NCBI GenBank assembly: GCA_964479445.1 | Contig: CAYZMH010000012.1 | Coordinates: forward strand, 1-42,619 | Source of the DNA: CAYZMH01 sp964479445 | GTDB taxonomy: Bacteria > Bacteroidota > Bacteroidia > Bacteroidales > GCA-2748055 | Direction of reading: 5' to 3' | DNA length: 42,619 nucleotides | In this document: positions 8,948 to 17,848 of the stretch, in pieces | Numbering within the stretch: the stretch's first letter is position 1 | Layout: each line of letters opens with the position of its first letter | Position numbers and translations under genes: made by a program | The notes under the pieces: model-generated | Seen by the model: the letters and a program-made list of their open reading frames with translations, nothing else | What the model was told of the DNA's origin: nothing | Databases searched by the model: none

Positions 8948-8951
8948 ACTC

Positions 8952-9272
8952 TTAAAAAATTTTCATTATACGGGATTGCATCTCCTCCATTTTCTGATCA
9001 AACTTTTCAGGATCACGGTAATACATCACATGAACCCACAACCGGTTTCCTTTTTCATCATAGTCCAGGGTAAGACTCCCGGGAGTCATGGTGATAAGGT
9101 TCGACAGCGCCAGGATATGCACCTCCTTTCGCGTGCGTAATTTCACCTCGACTACGGACGGGGACATCCGGTACCGGGGGGTTAGTATATCTATTGCCAG
9201 CATCACGTTGGACAGAATTACCTCTTTCAGGTAGTAAAGGATAAATGCTATGATGTGGTAGATCTTTTTCAT
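8952..9272 (-). CDS. mrpE: Na+/H+ antiporter subunit E
   Basis: A 106-residue MnhE-family subunit. It has a hydrophobic N-terminus (about residues 5-30), then a soluble domain with the family segments SNVMLAIDILTPRYRMSP and LSNLITMTPGSLTLD. At 106 residues it is shorter than the about 160 of Bacillus MrpE: it seems to lack one N-terminal helix, a form seen in several group-specific Mrp operons. Its ATG overlaps the mrpD stop by four bases, so translation is probably coupled. Confidence 0.92.
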   Translation of the reverse strand: MKKIYHIIAFILYYLKEVILSNVMLAIDILTPRYRMSPSVVEVKLRTRKEVHILALSNLITMTPGSLTLDYDEKGNRLWVHVMYYRDPEKFDQKMEEMQSRIMKIF

Positions 9273-10789
9273 TGGTTACCTCCTCCCCCGTGAATTACCT
9301 GTTCGATATAAAACTGCGGATTCATAAGTTGTTCCGATGCCTCTACCGACCATCCGATTGCTGTGCCTCCAAACACCCCAAGAACAAGGGTAAGAAGCGC
9401 CAGCAGTGCAAGTGAAAGGGTCATAGCCGGGGGAACCGCGGTGTTTTTTTCCGGTACATCCGTTTTTCCCGGTATATCCGATTTCCCCGGTGACGGCTTC
9501 CAGAAAACCTCGGTCCATATCTTCAGCATGGAGAAGAGTGTAAGCAGGCTTACCAGTATAGCGACGGCGGTAATCACGTATTTTTCTGCTTCAAACCCGG
9601 CCAGGATCAGGTACATTTTCCCCACGAAGCCCGAAAGGGGGGGGATCCCGGCAAGGGCCATGGCAGGCAGCATAAACAGAATGGCCTGCAGCGGTTTCTT
9701 TTTGTACAGCCCGCCCAGCGCTTTAAGGTCATAGGTTCCACGGATCCTGTGCACAACACCTGCTGCAAGGAACGTAGCAGTTTTAGCAAACATATTGTGA
9801 ACCATATAGAAAATGGCACCGGCCACACCGGCCACTGTGAACAATCCCAGTCCGAGCACCATGTATCCGACCTGGCTGATAATATGAAACGACAGGATTC
9901 TGCGCATTTCGTACTGGGAAGCAGCAGTTAAGACCCCAACCACCATGGTAAAACCGGCAATTATAAGGATCAGGTTCTGCCAGAAGGGAGAATCGCTTAT
10001 GAAAAACATGGTGAAAAAGCGGATCATGCTATAGACCCCCACCTTGGTGAGCAATCCGGCAAAAAGGGCGGTCACTGAAAGAGGGGGTTTATGGTAACTT
10101 GCCGGAAGCCAGAAGAACAGCGGGAAAATGGCCGCTTTTATTCCGAATGCCAGGAAGAAGAGCATGGCGGATGTATTGATCATGGGGTACTCTTCACCCT
10201 GTTGCAGGAGTTGGGACAGGTCGGCCATATTCAGGGTGCCCGTTATCCCGTACAGAATTCCGATCCCGGCCAGGAAGAGGAGCGATCCCACCAGGTTCAT
10301 GGTCACGTATTTGATAGCTGCTTTGAGCTGTTCTTTGGAGCTTCCAAGGGTAATGAGCACAAATGAGGCGATCAACATGACCTCGAACCATACGTACAGG
10401 TTGAATACATCGCCTGTGGTGAACGCCCCGTTAACCCCCAGCAGTACAGCGATGAAAAACAGGTAAAAGCGATTGTGGAGACGTTCCCTGTCAACCTGTG
10501 CCAGGGCATAGGTGGCCACACTGGCCCCGATGATTCCGGATACCAGCAGCATAATTGCACTGAACCGGTCAATCACCAGGCTGATTCCAACAGGAGCCGG
10601 CCAGTTACCCGGTTGCAATACGAGGATTCCCTGCTGTTGCACCTGGCGGAATATGATCACGGCGACCACCACCAACAGCCATGTGCCGGCCACCCCGGTG
10701 ATCCGGCTCCATTTACTCCCCGGTCTGATGATCAGGAGTGCGATCATCAGAAGCAGCGGGATTGCTATGGGCAGAAGCGTTATTATCAT
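9269..10789 (-). CDS. mrpD: Na+/H+ antiporter subunit D (complex I NuoN/NuoM-like)
   Basis: A 506-residue polytopic membrane protein of the proton-translocating family shared with complex I antiporter-like subunits. The conserved Glu of helix 5 is in YVWFEVMLIASF, and the Lys and His residues of the proton path are in the block around residues 220-255 (KAAIFPLFFWLP, SYHKPPLSVTA, LLTKVG). It overlaps mrpC and mrpE by four bases each. Length and motif order are normal, so the subunit appears functional. Paralogous to mrpA's N-terminal part in the same operon; size and lack of the A-type extension separate the two. Confidence 0.96.
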   Translation of the reverse strand: MIITLLPIAIPLLLMIALLIIRPGSKWSRITGVAGTWLLVVVAVIIFRQVQQQGILVLQPGNWPAPVGISLVIDRFSAIMLLVSGIIGASVATYALAQVDRERLHNRFYLFFIAVLLGVNGAFTTGDVFNLYVWFEVMLIASFVLITLGSSKEQLKAAIKYVTMNLVGSLLFLAGIGILYGITGTLNMADLSQLLQQGEEYPMINTSAMLFFLAFGIKAAIFPLFFWLPASYHKPPLSVTALFAGLLTKVGVYSMIRFFTMFFISDSPFWQNLILIIAGFTMVVGVLTAASQYEMRRILSFHIISQVGYMVLGLGLFTVAGVAGAIFYMVHNMFAKTATFLAAGVVHRIRGTYDLKALGGLYKKKPLQAILFMLPAMALAGIPPLSGFVGKMYLILAGFEAEKYVITAVAILVSLLTLFSMLKIWTEVFWKPSPGKSDIPGKTDVPEKNTAVPPAMTLSLALLALLTLVLGVFGGTAIGWSVEASEQLMNPQFYIEQVIHGGGGNQ

Positions 10790-11136
10790 TCGTCGGTCTC
10801 TTTTAGTTCATCCAGGTCATCGGTCCCGGAGGTTTCGTAAAACTTGTATTTCAGGGCCAGTGTAAATGCCACGATCCCGAAACCGATCACGATGGCGGTC
10901 AGAACCAGCGCCTGGGGCAATGGATCTGCCAGTTGTTCGGATTGTTCCATGGTTTTACTGACAAATACCGGTTCACCCTGTGTAAGACCAGCTGCCACAA
11001 ATACCAGCAGGTTGGTGGCATTGCTGAGCAGGATGATCCCTATGATCAGCTTTACAATGCTTCGCCGGAGCAACATATAAACCCCGGTCGTGTACAATAT
11101 GCCAATGACAGCAGCCAGTATCAGTTCCATTTCCAT
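10786..11136 (-). CDS. mrpC: Na+/H+ antiporter subunit C (NuoK-like)
   Basis: A 116-residue subunit with three membrane helices, homologous to complex I NuoK. The core reads YTTGVYMLLRRSIVKLIIG, then LLSNATNLLVF and LVLTAIVIGFGIVAF, all typical of MnhC. The C-terminal tail is strongly acidic (Glu, Asp), expected to be cytoplasmic. Its start overlaps the mrpB end by 16 bases and its end overlaps mrpD by four, the tight packing seen throughout this operon. Confidence 0.96.
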   Translation of the reverse strand: MEMELILAAVIGILYTTGVYMLLRRSIVKLIIGIILLSNATNLLVFVAAGLTQGEPVFVSKTMEQSEQLADPLPQALVLTAIVIGFGIVAFTLALKYKFYETSGTDDLDELKETDE

Positions 11137-11549
11137 TCCTCCATTAATGTAAAAATAGCCGCCAGGGTAAAACCAATAACCGCCAGGAACACCCCGACGT
11201 CAAAAAGCAAGGGAGTTCCGAGTTTCAGGGGATAGCCTTCCACCGGTTCCAGGGACAACCACATCCCGGTAAAGAATGGTTCCCCGCCAATCCACCCGGG
11301 CAGACCGCTGAGCAGGGCTATCAACAGGCCGAATGCCATAATGAGGGTTGGTGATACGGGGAGGGTTCGTCTTACGACCGCTGGTCCGGACACCAATGCC
11401 GCCAGTATGTAGGCTGATCCGGCCATGAGTCCGCCTATGAATCCCCCGCCGGGTTCGTTGTGTCCCCGCAGCAATACCACCACCGAAAGGATCAGCAGCA
11501 GGGGTTTTATTCGTTTCACTGCGTATGCAAATACACTTTTTTCCATCAT
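11121..11549 (-). CDS. mrpB: Na+/H+ antiporter subunit B
   Basis: A 142-residue MnhB-family membrane subunit with four hydrophobic helices. The signature LLRGHNEPGGGFIGGL at about residues 43-58 is nearly invariant in the family. It overlaps mrpA by four bases (ATGA) and mrpC by 16. Nothing is truncated. As a separate gene in the order A-B-C-D-E-F-G, this is the seven-gene (group 1) arrangement of Mrp operons rather than the A/B-fused six-gene type. Confidence 0.95.
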   Translation of the reverse strand: MMEKSVFAYAVKRIKPLLLILSVVVLLRGHNEPGGGFIGGLMAGSAYILAALVSGPAVVRRTLPVSPTLIMAFGLLIALLSGLPGWIGGEPFFTGMWLSLEPVEGYPLKLGTPLLFDVGVFLAVIGFTLAAIFTLMEEWKWN

Positions 11550-13840
11550 CTCGAGGATTTAAAGGTTAACAGGGCAATGACTCCTGTGGCGGCAAGGGTC
11601 AGCACGGTAATTTCCCCCAGTGTATCGAGGGCCCTGAAATCTACCAGGATCACATTTACCACATTTTCCCCAAAGGCTTTCACCGGGCTGTTTTCTGTGA
11701 AATAACCGGAGATGGTGGGGCTAAATTCCACCGATACCGCTTTGAGGGTGAGTGCGGTCATCACCCCTCCTGACATCAATGCAATTACCAGGTCACGTGT
11801 GCGGGATTTCATCGTGGAGAGGCTCTTGAACTGTGGTAATTTCCATATCACCAGCATAAAGAGGATCACGGTAAGGGTCTCGATCAGGAGCTGGGTTATG
11901 GCCAGATCAATTCCGCTGTAGAACTGGTAAATCAGGGCGATTCCATATCCTGTCACACCCAGCAGCACCACCGCAGCTATGCGCGAGCCCGTAAACGTTG
12001 TAAGGATGGCAGCGGCACTTACAATAATTGATACAGCAATGATATAGAACGGGGTGTCCCCTGAGAACTGCGGCATTGACCACCCTGCCGTCTGAATGAG
12101 CTGGTAAAAGATCAGTCCCGATGCGAACAGGAAAATGACCATCAGGTAGTAACGGTGGTATCCATGCTGGATCAGACGTGTATTTTTTGAGGCGAAATTC
12201 ATCAATCCGTCAAAAAATCTGAAAAAAGAGCCGGACAGGTCATGGCTGAAAAACCGGTTATTCACGGAACGGAGTACCGGTAATATTTTCTGGCTGAGCA
12301 AGAGCAAAACGAACCCCGTCAGGACGGTTGCAAGACTAAGGAAAAAGACCGTGTTAAAACCGTGCCATAGTTTAAGTTTGACATCGAGGATCTCGGCTGT
12401 GGAGGCCAGCAGAGCCGGTTCAATAATTAGCTTCCCGAATTGTCCGGGAGCCAAACCGAGTGCCAGGCTCAGTGCAGAGAGCAACACCGGTCCGGCCAGC
12501 ATTGACCAGGAGGGTTCCAGGGATTTCCGGAGTCCCTGTTGCACTTTCCTGAAAAACACCCGGTATGCGAAGAGTCCGGACACCCACACCAGTCCGATAT
12601 TGGAGAGGATTCCCAGGATCAGGACAATGTTGCCCGTTCCGTTTAACTGGACCTTTGCCTCATAGATGAGCTCTTTACCGATAAAACCGATCATCGGGGG
12701 CAACCCTGCCATGGAGAGCAGGGCAATAATGGCTGCCATGGAAGCGATGGGCATGCTCCTGGCCAGACCGCCGAGGTGGCTGATATCCCGGGTTCCGGTT
12801 TTTTTATCGATGGTCCCCGCGATCATAAAGAGGGTGGCTTTATAGAGGGAGTGGATCACCAGGAACAGGAGGGCTGCCTTGACCGAGAGTTTGGTATTGA
12901 TACCGATCAGCATGGTGAGCATTCCCAGCGCGCTTATGGTAGTTTGGGCAAGGATGCCTTTCAGGTCGGTCTGGGTAATGGACAGGTAGGCACCGCTGAA
13001 CATGGTGATTGCCCCGAATATGGTGACGGTGATGATCCACAGGTCGGTACCTCCCAGGGCAGGGCTCATTCGAAAGAGCAGGAATATGCCGGCCTTCACC
13101 ATGGTAGCCGAGTGCAGGAAAGCGCTTACCGGTGCGGGAGCCTGCATCGCCCCGGGTAACCAGAAATGAAAAGGGAACTGGGCCGATTTGGTAAAGATGC
13201 CGGCAAGGAACAGGAGCAGGATAGCCGGATAGAGCGGTGACTGAATAATTGCCTGGCGCTGGCTGAGAATGACATCCAGTTCAAAGCTCCCGGTAACCTG
13301 CCTGAGAAGCAGGATACCCGCCAGCAGGGCGAGACCTCCGATACCGGTGATGAGAAAGGCCTGAATGGCGGCCTTCCGGGAGGCCATTTTGTCATGAAAG
13401 AAGCCGATGAGAAAAAAGGAAGCAACGCTGGTCAGTTCCCAGAAGAGAAACATAAACAGCAGGTTGGTGGAGAGTACCAGTCCCAGCATGGACGCCGTGA
13501 AAAAAAGCATGAAGAAATAGAACCGCCGGGTATGCGGGTAGTCTTTCATGTAATCCCCGGCATACAGGAAGATGAATGTGCCGATCCCAAGGATCATCAG
13601 GGCAAAGAGCATGGAGAGACCATCCAGTTGAAGGGAGAGGTTAATGCCCAGCTCGGGGATCCAGGAGTAGGATACCTGCGGGGAAGCTCCGTTTCCTGTA
13701 TTTCCGACTCGTAACAGGTAATAGATAAACAGGGAAGCTGGCACCAGGGAGAAGACCCAGCCCCGTTGCCTGTTGTGTGAGAAAGGAACCGCAAGACCGA
13801 TAACAGCTGCCAGGAACAATATGATCAGGGATGCAAGCAT
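11546..13840 (-). CDS. mrpA: Na+/H+ antiporter subunit A (complex I NuoL-like)
   Basis: The largest subunit, 764 residues with about 20 hydrophobic helices. The NuoL-like part carries the family Glu in LFWELTSVASFFLIGF (about residue 135) and the Lys/His path in FTKSAQFPFHFWLPGAMQ and SAFLHSATMVKAG. A linker follows at about 500-560, then the C-terminal MrpA extension (DUF4040-like and MbhE-like helices), ending just before mrpB. The overall length is close to other MrpA proteins. It lies 24 bases after the universal stress protein gene and is probably co-transcribed with it. Exchange of cytoplasmic Na+ for external H+ is known for the family; ion specificity here is not tested. Confidence 0.96.
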   Translation of the reverse strand: MLASLIILFLAAVIGLAVPFSHNRQRGWVFSLVPASLFIYYLLRVGNTGNGASPQVSYSWIPELGINLSLQLDGLSMLFALMILGIGTFIFLYAGDYMKDYPHTRRFYFFMLFFTASMLGLVLSTNLLFMFLFWELTSVASFFLIGFFHDKMASRKAAIQAFLITGIGGLALLAGILLLRQVTGSFELDVILSQRQAIIQSPLYPAILLLFLAGIFTKSAQFPFHFWLPGAMQAPAPVSAFLHSATMVKAGIFLLFRMSPALGGTDLWIITVTIFGAITMFSGAYLSITQTDLKGILAQTTISALGMLTMLIGINTKLSVKAALLFLVIHSLYKATLFMIAGTIDKKTGTRDISHLGGLARSMPIASMAAIIALLSMAGLPPMIGFIGKELIYEAKVQLNGTGNIVLILGILSNIGLVWVSGLFAYRVFFRKVQQGLRKSLEPSWSMLAGPVLLSALSLALGLAPGQFGKLIIEPALLASTAEILDVKLKLWHGFNTVFFLSLATVLTGFVLLLLSQKILPVLRSVNNRFFSHDLSGSFFRFFDGLMNFASKNTRLIQHGYHRYYLMVIFLFASGLIFYQLIQTAGWSMPQFSGDTPFYIIAVSIIVSAAAILTTFTGSRIAAVVLLGVTGYGIALIYQFYSGIDLAITQLLIETLTVILFMLVIWKLPQFKSLSTMKSRTRDLVIALMSGGVMTALTLKAVSVEFSPTISGYFTENSPVKAFGENVVNVILVDFRALDTLGEITVLTLAATGVIALLTFKSSR

Positions 13841-13864
13841 AAGCAGAGGTTCTTGGTTGGGGGA

Positions 13865-14785
13865 TTACAGACCCGGCTTAAAAAGATAACTAAAGGGATC
13901 GATAATCTGTTTCATAACGTCTTTGATGCTAAAATCGGATGCTTTTGTGGTAAGACTCAGCACGTTAATGGGTGATTCGTTGATAATATGATGGGCAAAT
14001 GCCCCGATATAGTTGTCGTGTATGAACCCTTCCTGGTGCGTTAAGAGCAGGATCAAATCGGCATCAATCTCCCTGGCATACTCAAGTACCCGCTTGTACG
14101 GTGGGATATTCCGGTCATATTCATACAATTTATAGGTAGCCGGCACCCCGTTTCTGTTCAGGGATTTATGTGCTTTATCAAGTTTACCATGGATGATGCT
14201 GTCCTGGGTCTTTATGTCGGCGATCTTGACAGATACCAGGTTGATCTCTGCATCATAATGAATACCGTAAGCCAGCGAAGAGAGTACCTGTTTCCGGGAT
14301 TGCCGGGTAAAATCCAGGGGCACCACCACTTTTTTACCCACCTGTTTATTTCCGCACTTTACCGTGATCACCGGTGCTTTGGATTTCAGGGTTACGTGGT
14401 AAACTGTGCTTCCCAGGGTTTGATCATCACTGATGCAGGGGTAATTATCACCCAGGATGACCATTCGGGCATCGATCGAATCGCTGAATTCCAGGATTTC
14501 TTTATAAATCCTTCCCCGCAATACATGGGTAATGATCTCTATATTGTGCGATTTTCGATAGGGTTCCGCAAGTTGTTCCAGCTTTTCCTTGGTTTTTTCG
14601 GTGATCTTCACGAGTTCATCCCCCTTACGCATCATATCGTATATGACACCCCGGGTTTCGATCACATAGACCAGGTTTAATTTTCCCCGGATATGCCCGG
14701 CAAAGTCCAGGGCATATTCAATGGCATCCAGTGAGGGTTGGTTAAAGTCAACCGGTACAACAATATTTTTTAGATGTGCTTTCAT
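13865..14785 (-). CDS. tandem universal stress protein (UspA family)
   Basis: A 306-residue soluble protein with two UspA-type domains, about residues 1-145 and 150-300. The first opens with NIVVPVDFNQPSLDAIEYAL and the second with KVVVPLDFTRQSRKQVLSSL, the usual beta1-alpha1 start. A clear ATP-binding GxxGx9GS motif is not evident: GDNYPCISDDQTLGSTVYH in domain 1 is only similar. It heads the mrp operon, 24 bases upstream of mrpA, suggesting a stress-linked or regulatory role for the antiporter. That link is inference from position. Long 5' region of over 600 bases without genes lies upstream. Confidence 0.9.
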   Translation of the reverse strand: MKAHLKNIVVPVDFNQPSLDAIEYALDFAGHIRGKLNLVYVIETRGVIYDMMRKGDELVKITEKTKEKLEQLAEPYRKSHNIEIITHVLRGRIYKEILEFSDSIDARMVILGDNYPCISDDQTLGSTVYHVTLKSKAPVITVKCGNKQVGKKVVVPLDFTRQSRKQVLSSLAYGIHYDAEINLVSVKIADIKTQDSIIHGKLDKAHKSLNRNGVPATYKLYEYDRNIPPYKRVLEYAREIDADLILLLTHQEGFIHDNYIGAFAHHIINESPINVLSLTTKASDFSIKDVMKQIIDPFSYLFKPGL

Positions 14786-15447
14786 TTCACTCGTTTAAAA
14801 TTTGGTAACACTCAATAAATAAGATAATTATAATTTTGATAACGAATGTAACCGCTATCGTTCTCTCGTGATACCATTTAATCATTTGATCTTGTCGAGC
14901 TCGTAAACCCGGTTTCTTTTGTTATATTATGATTAAATAATATTCTCTACTTTTCATCTGTTTTTGTTCAATGAAATAACACAACACAAAAATAAAGGTT
15001 CAACAATCGTATCGCTTCTATCCCTTTAATTCTGCCGGTTAGGATGTTACCCGGACTTGATGAACTCTGGTTGAGAATCACCCGGAGAAGAAGCCTGCCT
15101 GCCGTTTGTTTTCCCTGCCGACGATAAATATATGTAAGCCACAGATAAATAATCATTTACATAGCACTTCCATCTTTTTCCGGTTATGTTCCCCATGGCA
15201 TGGATCAAAGAGATGGTTGGGAACAAGCCCTTTTCATGGCCCGCTTTTTTCCAGCTCAGACCCACTCTGAATGCATAGTTTCCTGTTCCGGCGCATACAG
15301 TTTGCTCTCCAATCAGGTTTCGATCGGGATAGCAGGTAAAGATCCCGGAAAAGGTTCCGTGAAAGCTCCCGGAAAAGATATGGGAAAGTTCCGGAAAGGT
15401 TCCGGGGAGCGTCCGAAAAATTATCCCGGAAAACGTGCAAAGCGGGA
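14786..15447. other. gene-free intergenic stretch of about 660 bases
   Basis: Between the universal stress protein gene and the VWA lipoprotein gene (both minus strand) I find no convincing gene. The part at about 14790-15000 is AT-rich and is the likely promoter region of the usp-mrp operon, though no perfect TAnnTTTG box stands out. Short open frames at 14968-15265 (minus) and 15200-15463 (plus) have no recognisable family. The right end (15341-15433) is a degenerate 12-bp repeat block listed separately. No tRNA-like clover-leaf was seen. Confidence 0.6.
15341..15433. repeat. degenerate 12-bp tandem repeat, consensus GnTCCCGGAAAA
   Basis: About eight head-to-tail units of 10-13 bases run without gaps from 15341 to 15433, just outside the stop of the VWA lipoprotein gene. 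Units 1 and 3 differ at one base or two; later units are more decayed. The CCGGAA/TTCC core is purine-skewed on the plus strand. If read as protein on the plus strand, the period gives a four-residue Pro-Gly-Lys-x pattern in an 87-residue frame that I do not think is a gene. Could be slippage-derived sequence, a binding array or a remnant of a low-complexity coding end. Confidence 0.65.
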
Positions 15448-16191
15448 TTATTTATCGATGTAGGTACCCCCGTTGTCCTCGGCGAGCTGACGCATAAAAT
15501 CCCGGTCGTGGTTATCTCCCAGTCCGATTGTATGAATGGTCACCCGCTTCAGCGGGTTCCAGTTCTCCACCGCTTCCAGGATATCCCGGGTATTGGTATG
15601 TCTACCGGCACTGGGTTCTCCGTCGGAGAGTAAAAAGACCGTTTCCACCTCCAGCGCTTTTTCGGGATCGGTGACCCCCGCACCGGCAAGGTGAAATGCT
15701 TCTTCCAGGGCATCGGAAATGTTGGTGCCCCCGCCCGACTCAAGGGCCTTTACCGATACGACGGCCAGTTTCTTGTTAGCCGATTTGGCCTGAACCAGCT
15801 CCTTTCGCCACAGTCTGATATCGTTCTCGAAGGTGATGATGGTGAAATAGCTCTCCTCGGTAAACCCGTTGATAACCGGGATGATCTTTTTCTTGGCCTT
15901 TTCCAGCTTGGTCATCTGTTTTTTGATGGTTTTTCCCACCATGCTTCCCACGGCACCGCCGATCTGGTTACTTACGGCGTCCACAGCCTTATTGGTAACC
16001 GAGGAGATGATCTGGCCCTTGGCATCTCTTTCGATCTTATTTTCCATGCTGCCGGAGATATCCACGAGGAATACCACCTTGTTGTCGTCCAGTTCGATGC
16101 CATAGTAGCTGGTAGATTTTTTAAACATGTAGCAACTGTTGCACACCACCAGCAGGGTTAGCAAAACAGCAAATAATCTGAGGGTTTTCAT
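15448..16191 (-). CDS. von Willebrand factor type A domain lipoprotein
   Basis: A 247-residue predicted lipoprotein: hydrophobic signal at about 4-16, then the Cys17/Cys20 region (CNSC) as acylation site. The VWA domain starts near residue 37 and has a complete metal-ion-dependent adhesion site: DISGS at 44-48, the Thr in GGGTNISDAL, and the Asp in FLLSDGEPSAG. It likely binds a protein partner or ligand in the periplasm or at the outer membrane. Residues about 55-105 hold an insertion with a Gly/Val-rich, Lys-rich stretch. Neighbours on both sides are separated by long gaps, so it is probably its own transcript. No von Willebrand partner gene (MoxR ATPase) is nearby, so a chelatase-like role is unsupported. 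Confidence 0.88.
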   Translation of the reverse strand: MKTLRLFAVLLTLLVVCNSCYMFKKSTSYYGIELDDNKVVFLVDISGSMENKIERDAKGQIISSVTNKAVDAVSNQIGGAVGSMVGKTIKKQMTKLEKAKKKIIPVINGFTEESYFTIITFENDIRLWRKELVQAKSANKKLAVVSVKALESGGGTNISDALEEAFHLAGAGVTDPEKALEVETVFLLSDGEPSAGRHTNTRDILEAVENWNPLKRVTIHTIGLGDNHDRDFMRQLAEDNGGTYIDK

Positions 16192-16470
16192 GATCTATGT
16201 TTTAGGTTTATGAAGACAAGCACTTGCGATGTATCCTGCAGCATGAAGGGCTGCACACTTGCAGTAGGAAAGTTACAAAAAGGGAATGTAAAAAGCAACG
16301 GTCCGGGCATACCCGAAAGGTACATTCCGCATACAGCGAAAAAGGGTTCAAAAGGATGGGGTTTTGAAAGGGGATGCAGTTAAACAGGTTGGGCATGCTG
16401 GAAGGTACCTTTTAGAAAAATGGCAGAAACGGACAGCAGGATTTGGTAAATTTCAATCCGTCGATACAGA

Positions 16471-17565
16471 TCATGCCAGGGGCAGGGTGAAGGTAAAGCT
16501 GGAACCTTGTCCCGGCCGGCTCGATATACGCAGTTCTCCGTCATGTTTTTTTACAAACTCCCGGATCAGGATGAGTCCGAGTCCCGATCCCGTTTCACTG
16601 GCGGTACCGGGTTTGCTGATCGTGTATTCGAGGTGAAACAACCTGTCCAGCTCCTCCTTTTCCATGCCTGTTCCCTGGTCTGTTACAGTGACTTCTGCCC
16701 AATCTCCTTCTTTCTTCCCGGAGATCGTGATGGTGCCTCCCGGGTTGGAGTATTTAATGGCGTTGGAGAGCAGGTTGCGGAGGATGGTCTCCAGCATATT
16801 CTTATCGGCACGGACCATAAGGCGGCTATCCAGCCTGCATTCAAGGACCAGGTGTTTTTGATGAACCGGGTAGTCGAAAAGGGAAGAGACCAGTTTGCAG
16901 GTTGTTGCAAGGGACATGGATTCGGGTTCAAACCGAATGCTATCGGTCTGGGTACGCGACCATTCCAGCAGGTTGGTCAGCAGGTTCAGGGTATCTTCCG
17001 AAACCTTCTCCATGGTGTCAATGATCTCCCGGGATTGTTCAAGTTCGCCGTCTCTTATTTTCTCTTTGAGAAGTCCGAGGAACCCCGAAAACGTATTGAA
17101 TGGCGATCGAAGGTCATGTGAAATGATGGAGAAGAACTTATCTTTCGTGGCCAGCAATTCGCGTAACTTTTTTTCGCTTTTCTTCACGGCCAGCTCCGCC
17201 TGTTTCCGGGAGGTCACATCGCGTGAACGGGTTACCAGTTGCTCCACCTCCCCGTTTTCATTTTTGATTGTATCGGTATAGGTATTGAACCAGATGTATT
17301 CCCCGTTTTTTTTGCGTATCCGGTACTCCATGTCAAGGTAATCATTGCCCTTGAGAACCTCTTTGTGACTCTGTTCCCTGATAATCTGCCGGTCATCGGG
17401 ATGAAAAAGCTCGTAGGGGTCGGTTCCCAGTAGTTCCTGATTATCGTAACCAAGGATCCTCTTCACAGAGGGCGTCAGATACGTATAGGTGCCATCCGGC
17501 TGATGCAGGCAGATCAATTCAGTGGTCGAGTCTGCCAGAAGTTTGTATATCTCCTGGTTTTCCAT
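16471..17565 (-). CDS. PAS-domain sensor histidine kinase
   Basis: A 364-residue cytoplasmic sensor kinase without membrane segments. One PAS domain with PAC motif spans about 5-120 (LICLHQPDGTYTYLTPS; YRIRKKNGEYIWFN). The dimerisation/phosphoacceptor helix carries FFSIISHDLRSPF with His150. The ATPase domain has the N box NLLSNAIKYSN, a G1 box DQGTGM and G2 box GSGLGLILIREFVKKHDG near the C-terminus. No response regulator or receiver domain is adjacent, so it is an orphan kinase. What the PAS domain senses is unknown. The gene stands alone with about 280 bases free on each side. Confidence 0.94.
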   Translation of the reverse strand: MENQEIYKLLADSTTELICLHQPDGTYTYLTPSVKRILGYDNQELLGTDPYELFHPDDRQIIREQSHKEVLKGNDYLDMEYRIRKKNGEYIWFNTYTDTIKNENGEVEQLVTRSRDVTSRKQAELAVKKSEKKLRELLATKDKFFSIISHDLRSPFNTFSGFLGLLKEKIRDGELEQSREIIDTMEKVSEDTLNLLTNLLEWSRTQTDSIRFEPESMSLATTCKLVSSLFDYPVHQKHLVLECRLDSRLMVRADKNMLETILRNLLSNAIKYSNPGGTITISGKKEGDWAEVTVTDQGTGMEKEELDRLFHLEYTISKPGTASETGSGLGLILIREFVKKHDGELRISSRPGQGSSFTFTLPLA

Positions 17566-17848
17566 TTACTGGTTATTCATCTTCCCGTGCCGCGGGGAGA
17601 TGATTTGGATTGTATCCGGAACGTACTTTTATAATTGTTAAAAGGTATGTTAACGCAGGGATGGGCATTTTGTTTATCAGAAAAAACATTTGTCAAATCA
17701 GGCAGGGTCTGTAACAAAGTTAGAAAAAAGTTATGATGTGGCATTTGTAAATTCTTAAAACATGTTTGATGATATGCAGAATCCGGGGGTTTTATTTTTC
17801 GAACAAAGCACTATTTTTACGGTTCAAATAAGATAAATATCAAGTTGT

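Noticed and set aside
15200..15463. 87-codon plus-strand frame with Pro-Gly-Lys-x repeats
   Set aside because: The pattern comes from the 12-bp repeat; the first half has no family likeness and it overlaps the end of the VWA gene.
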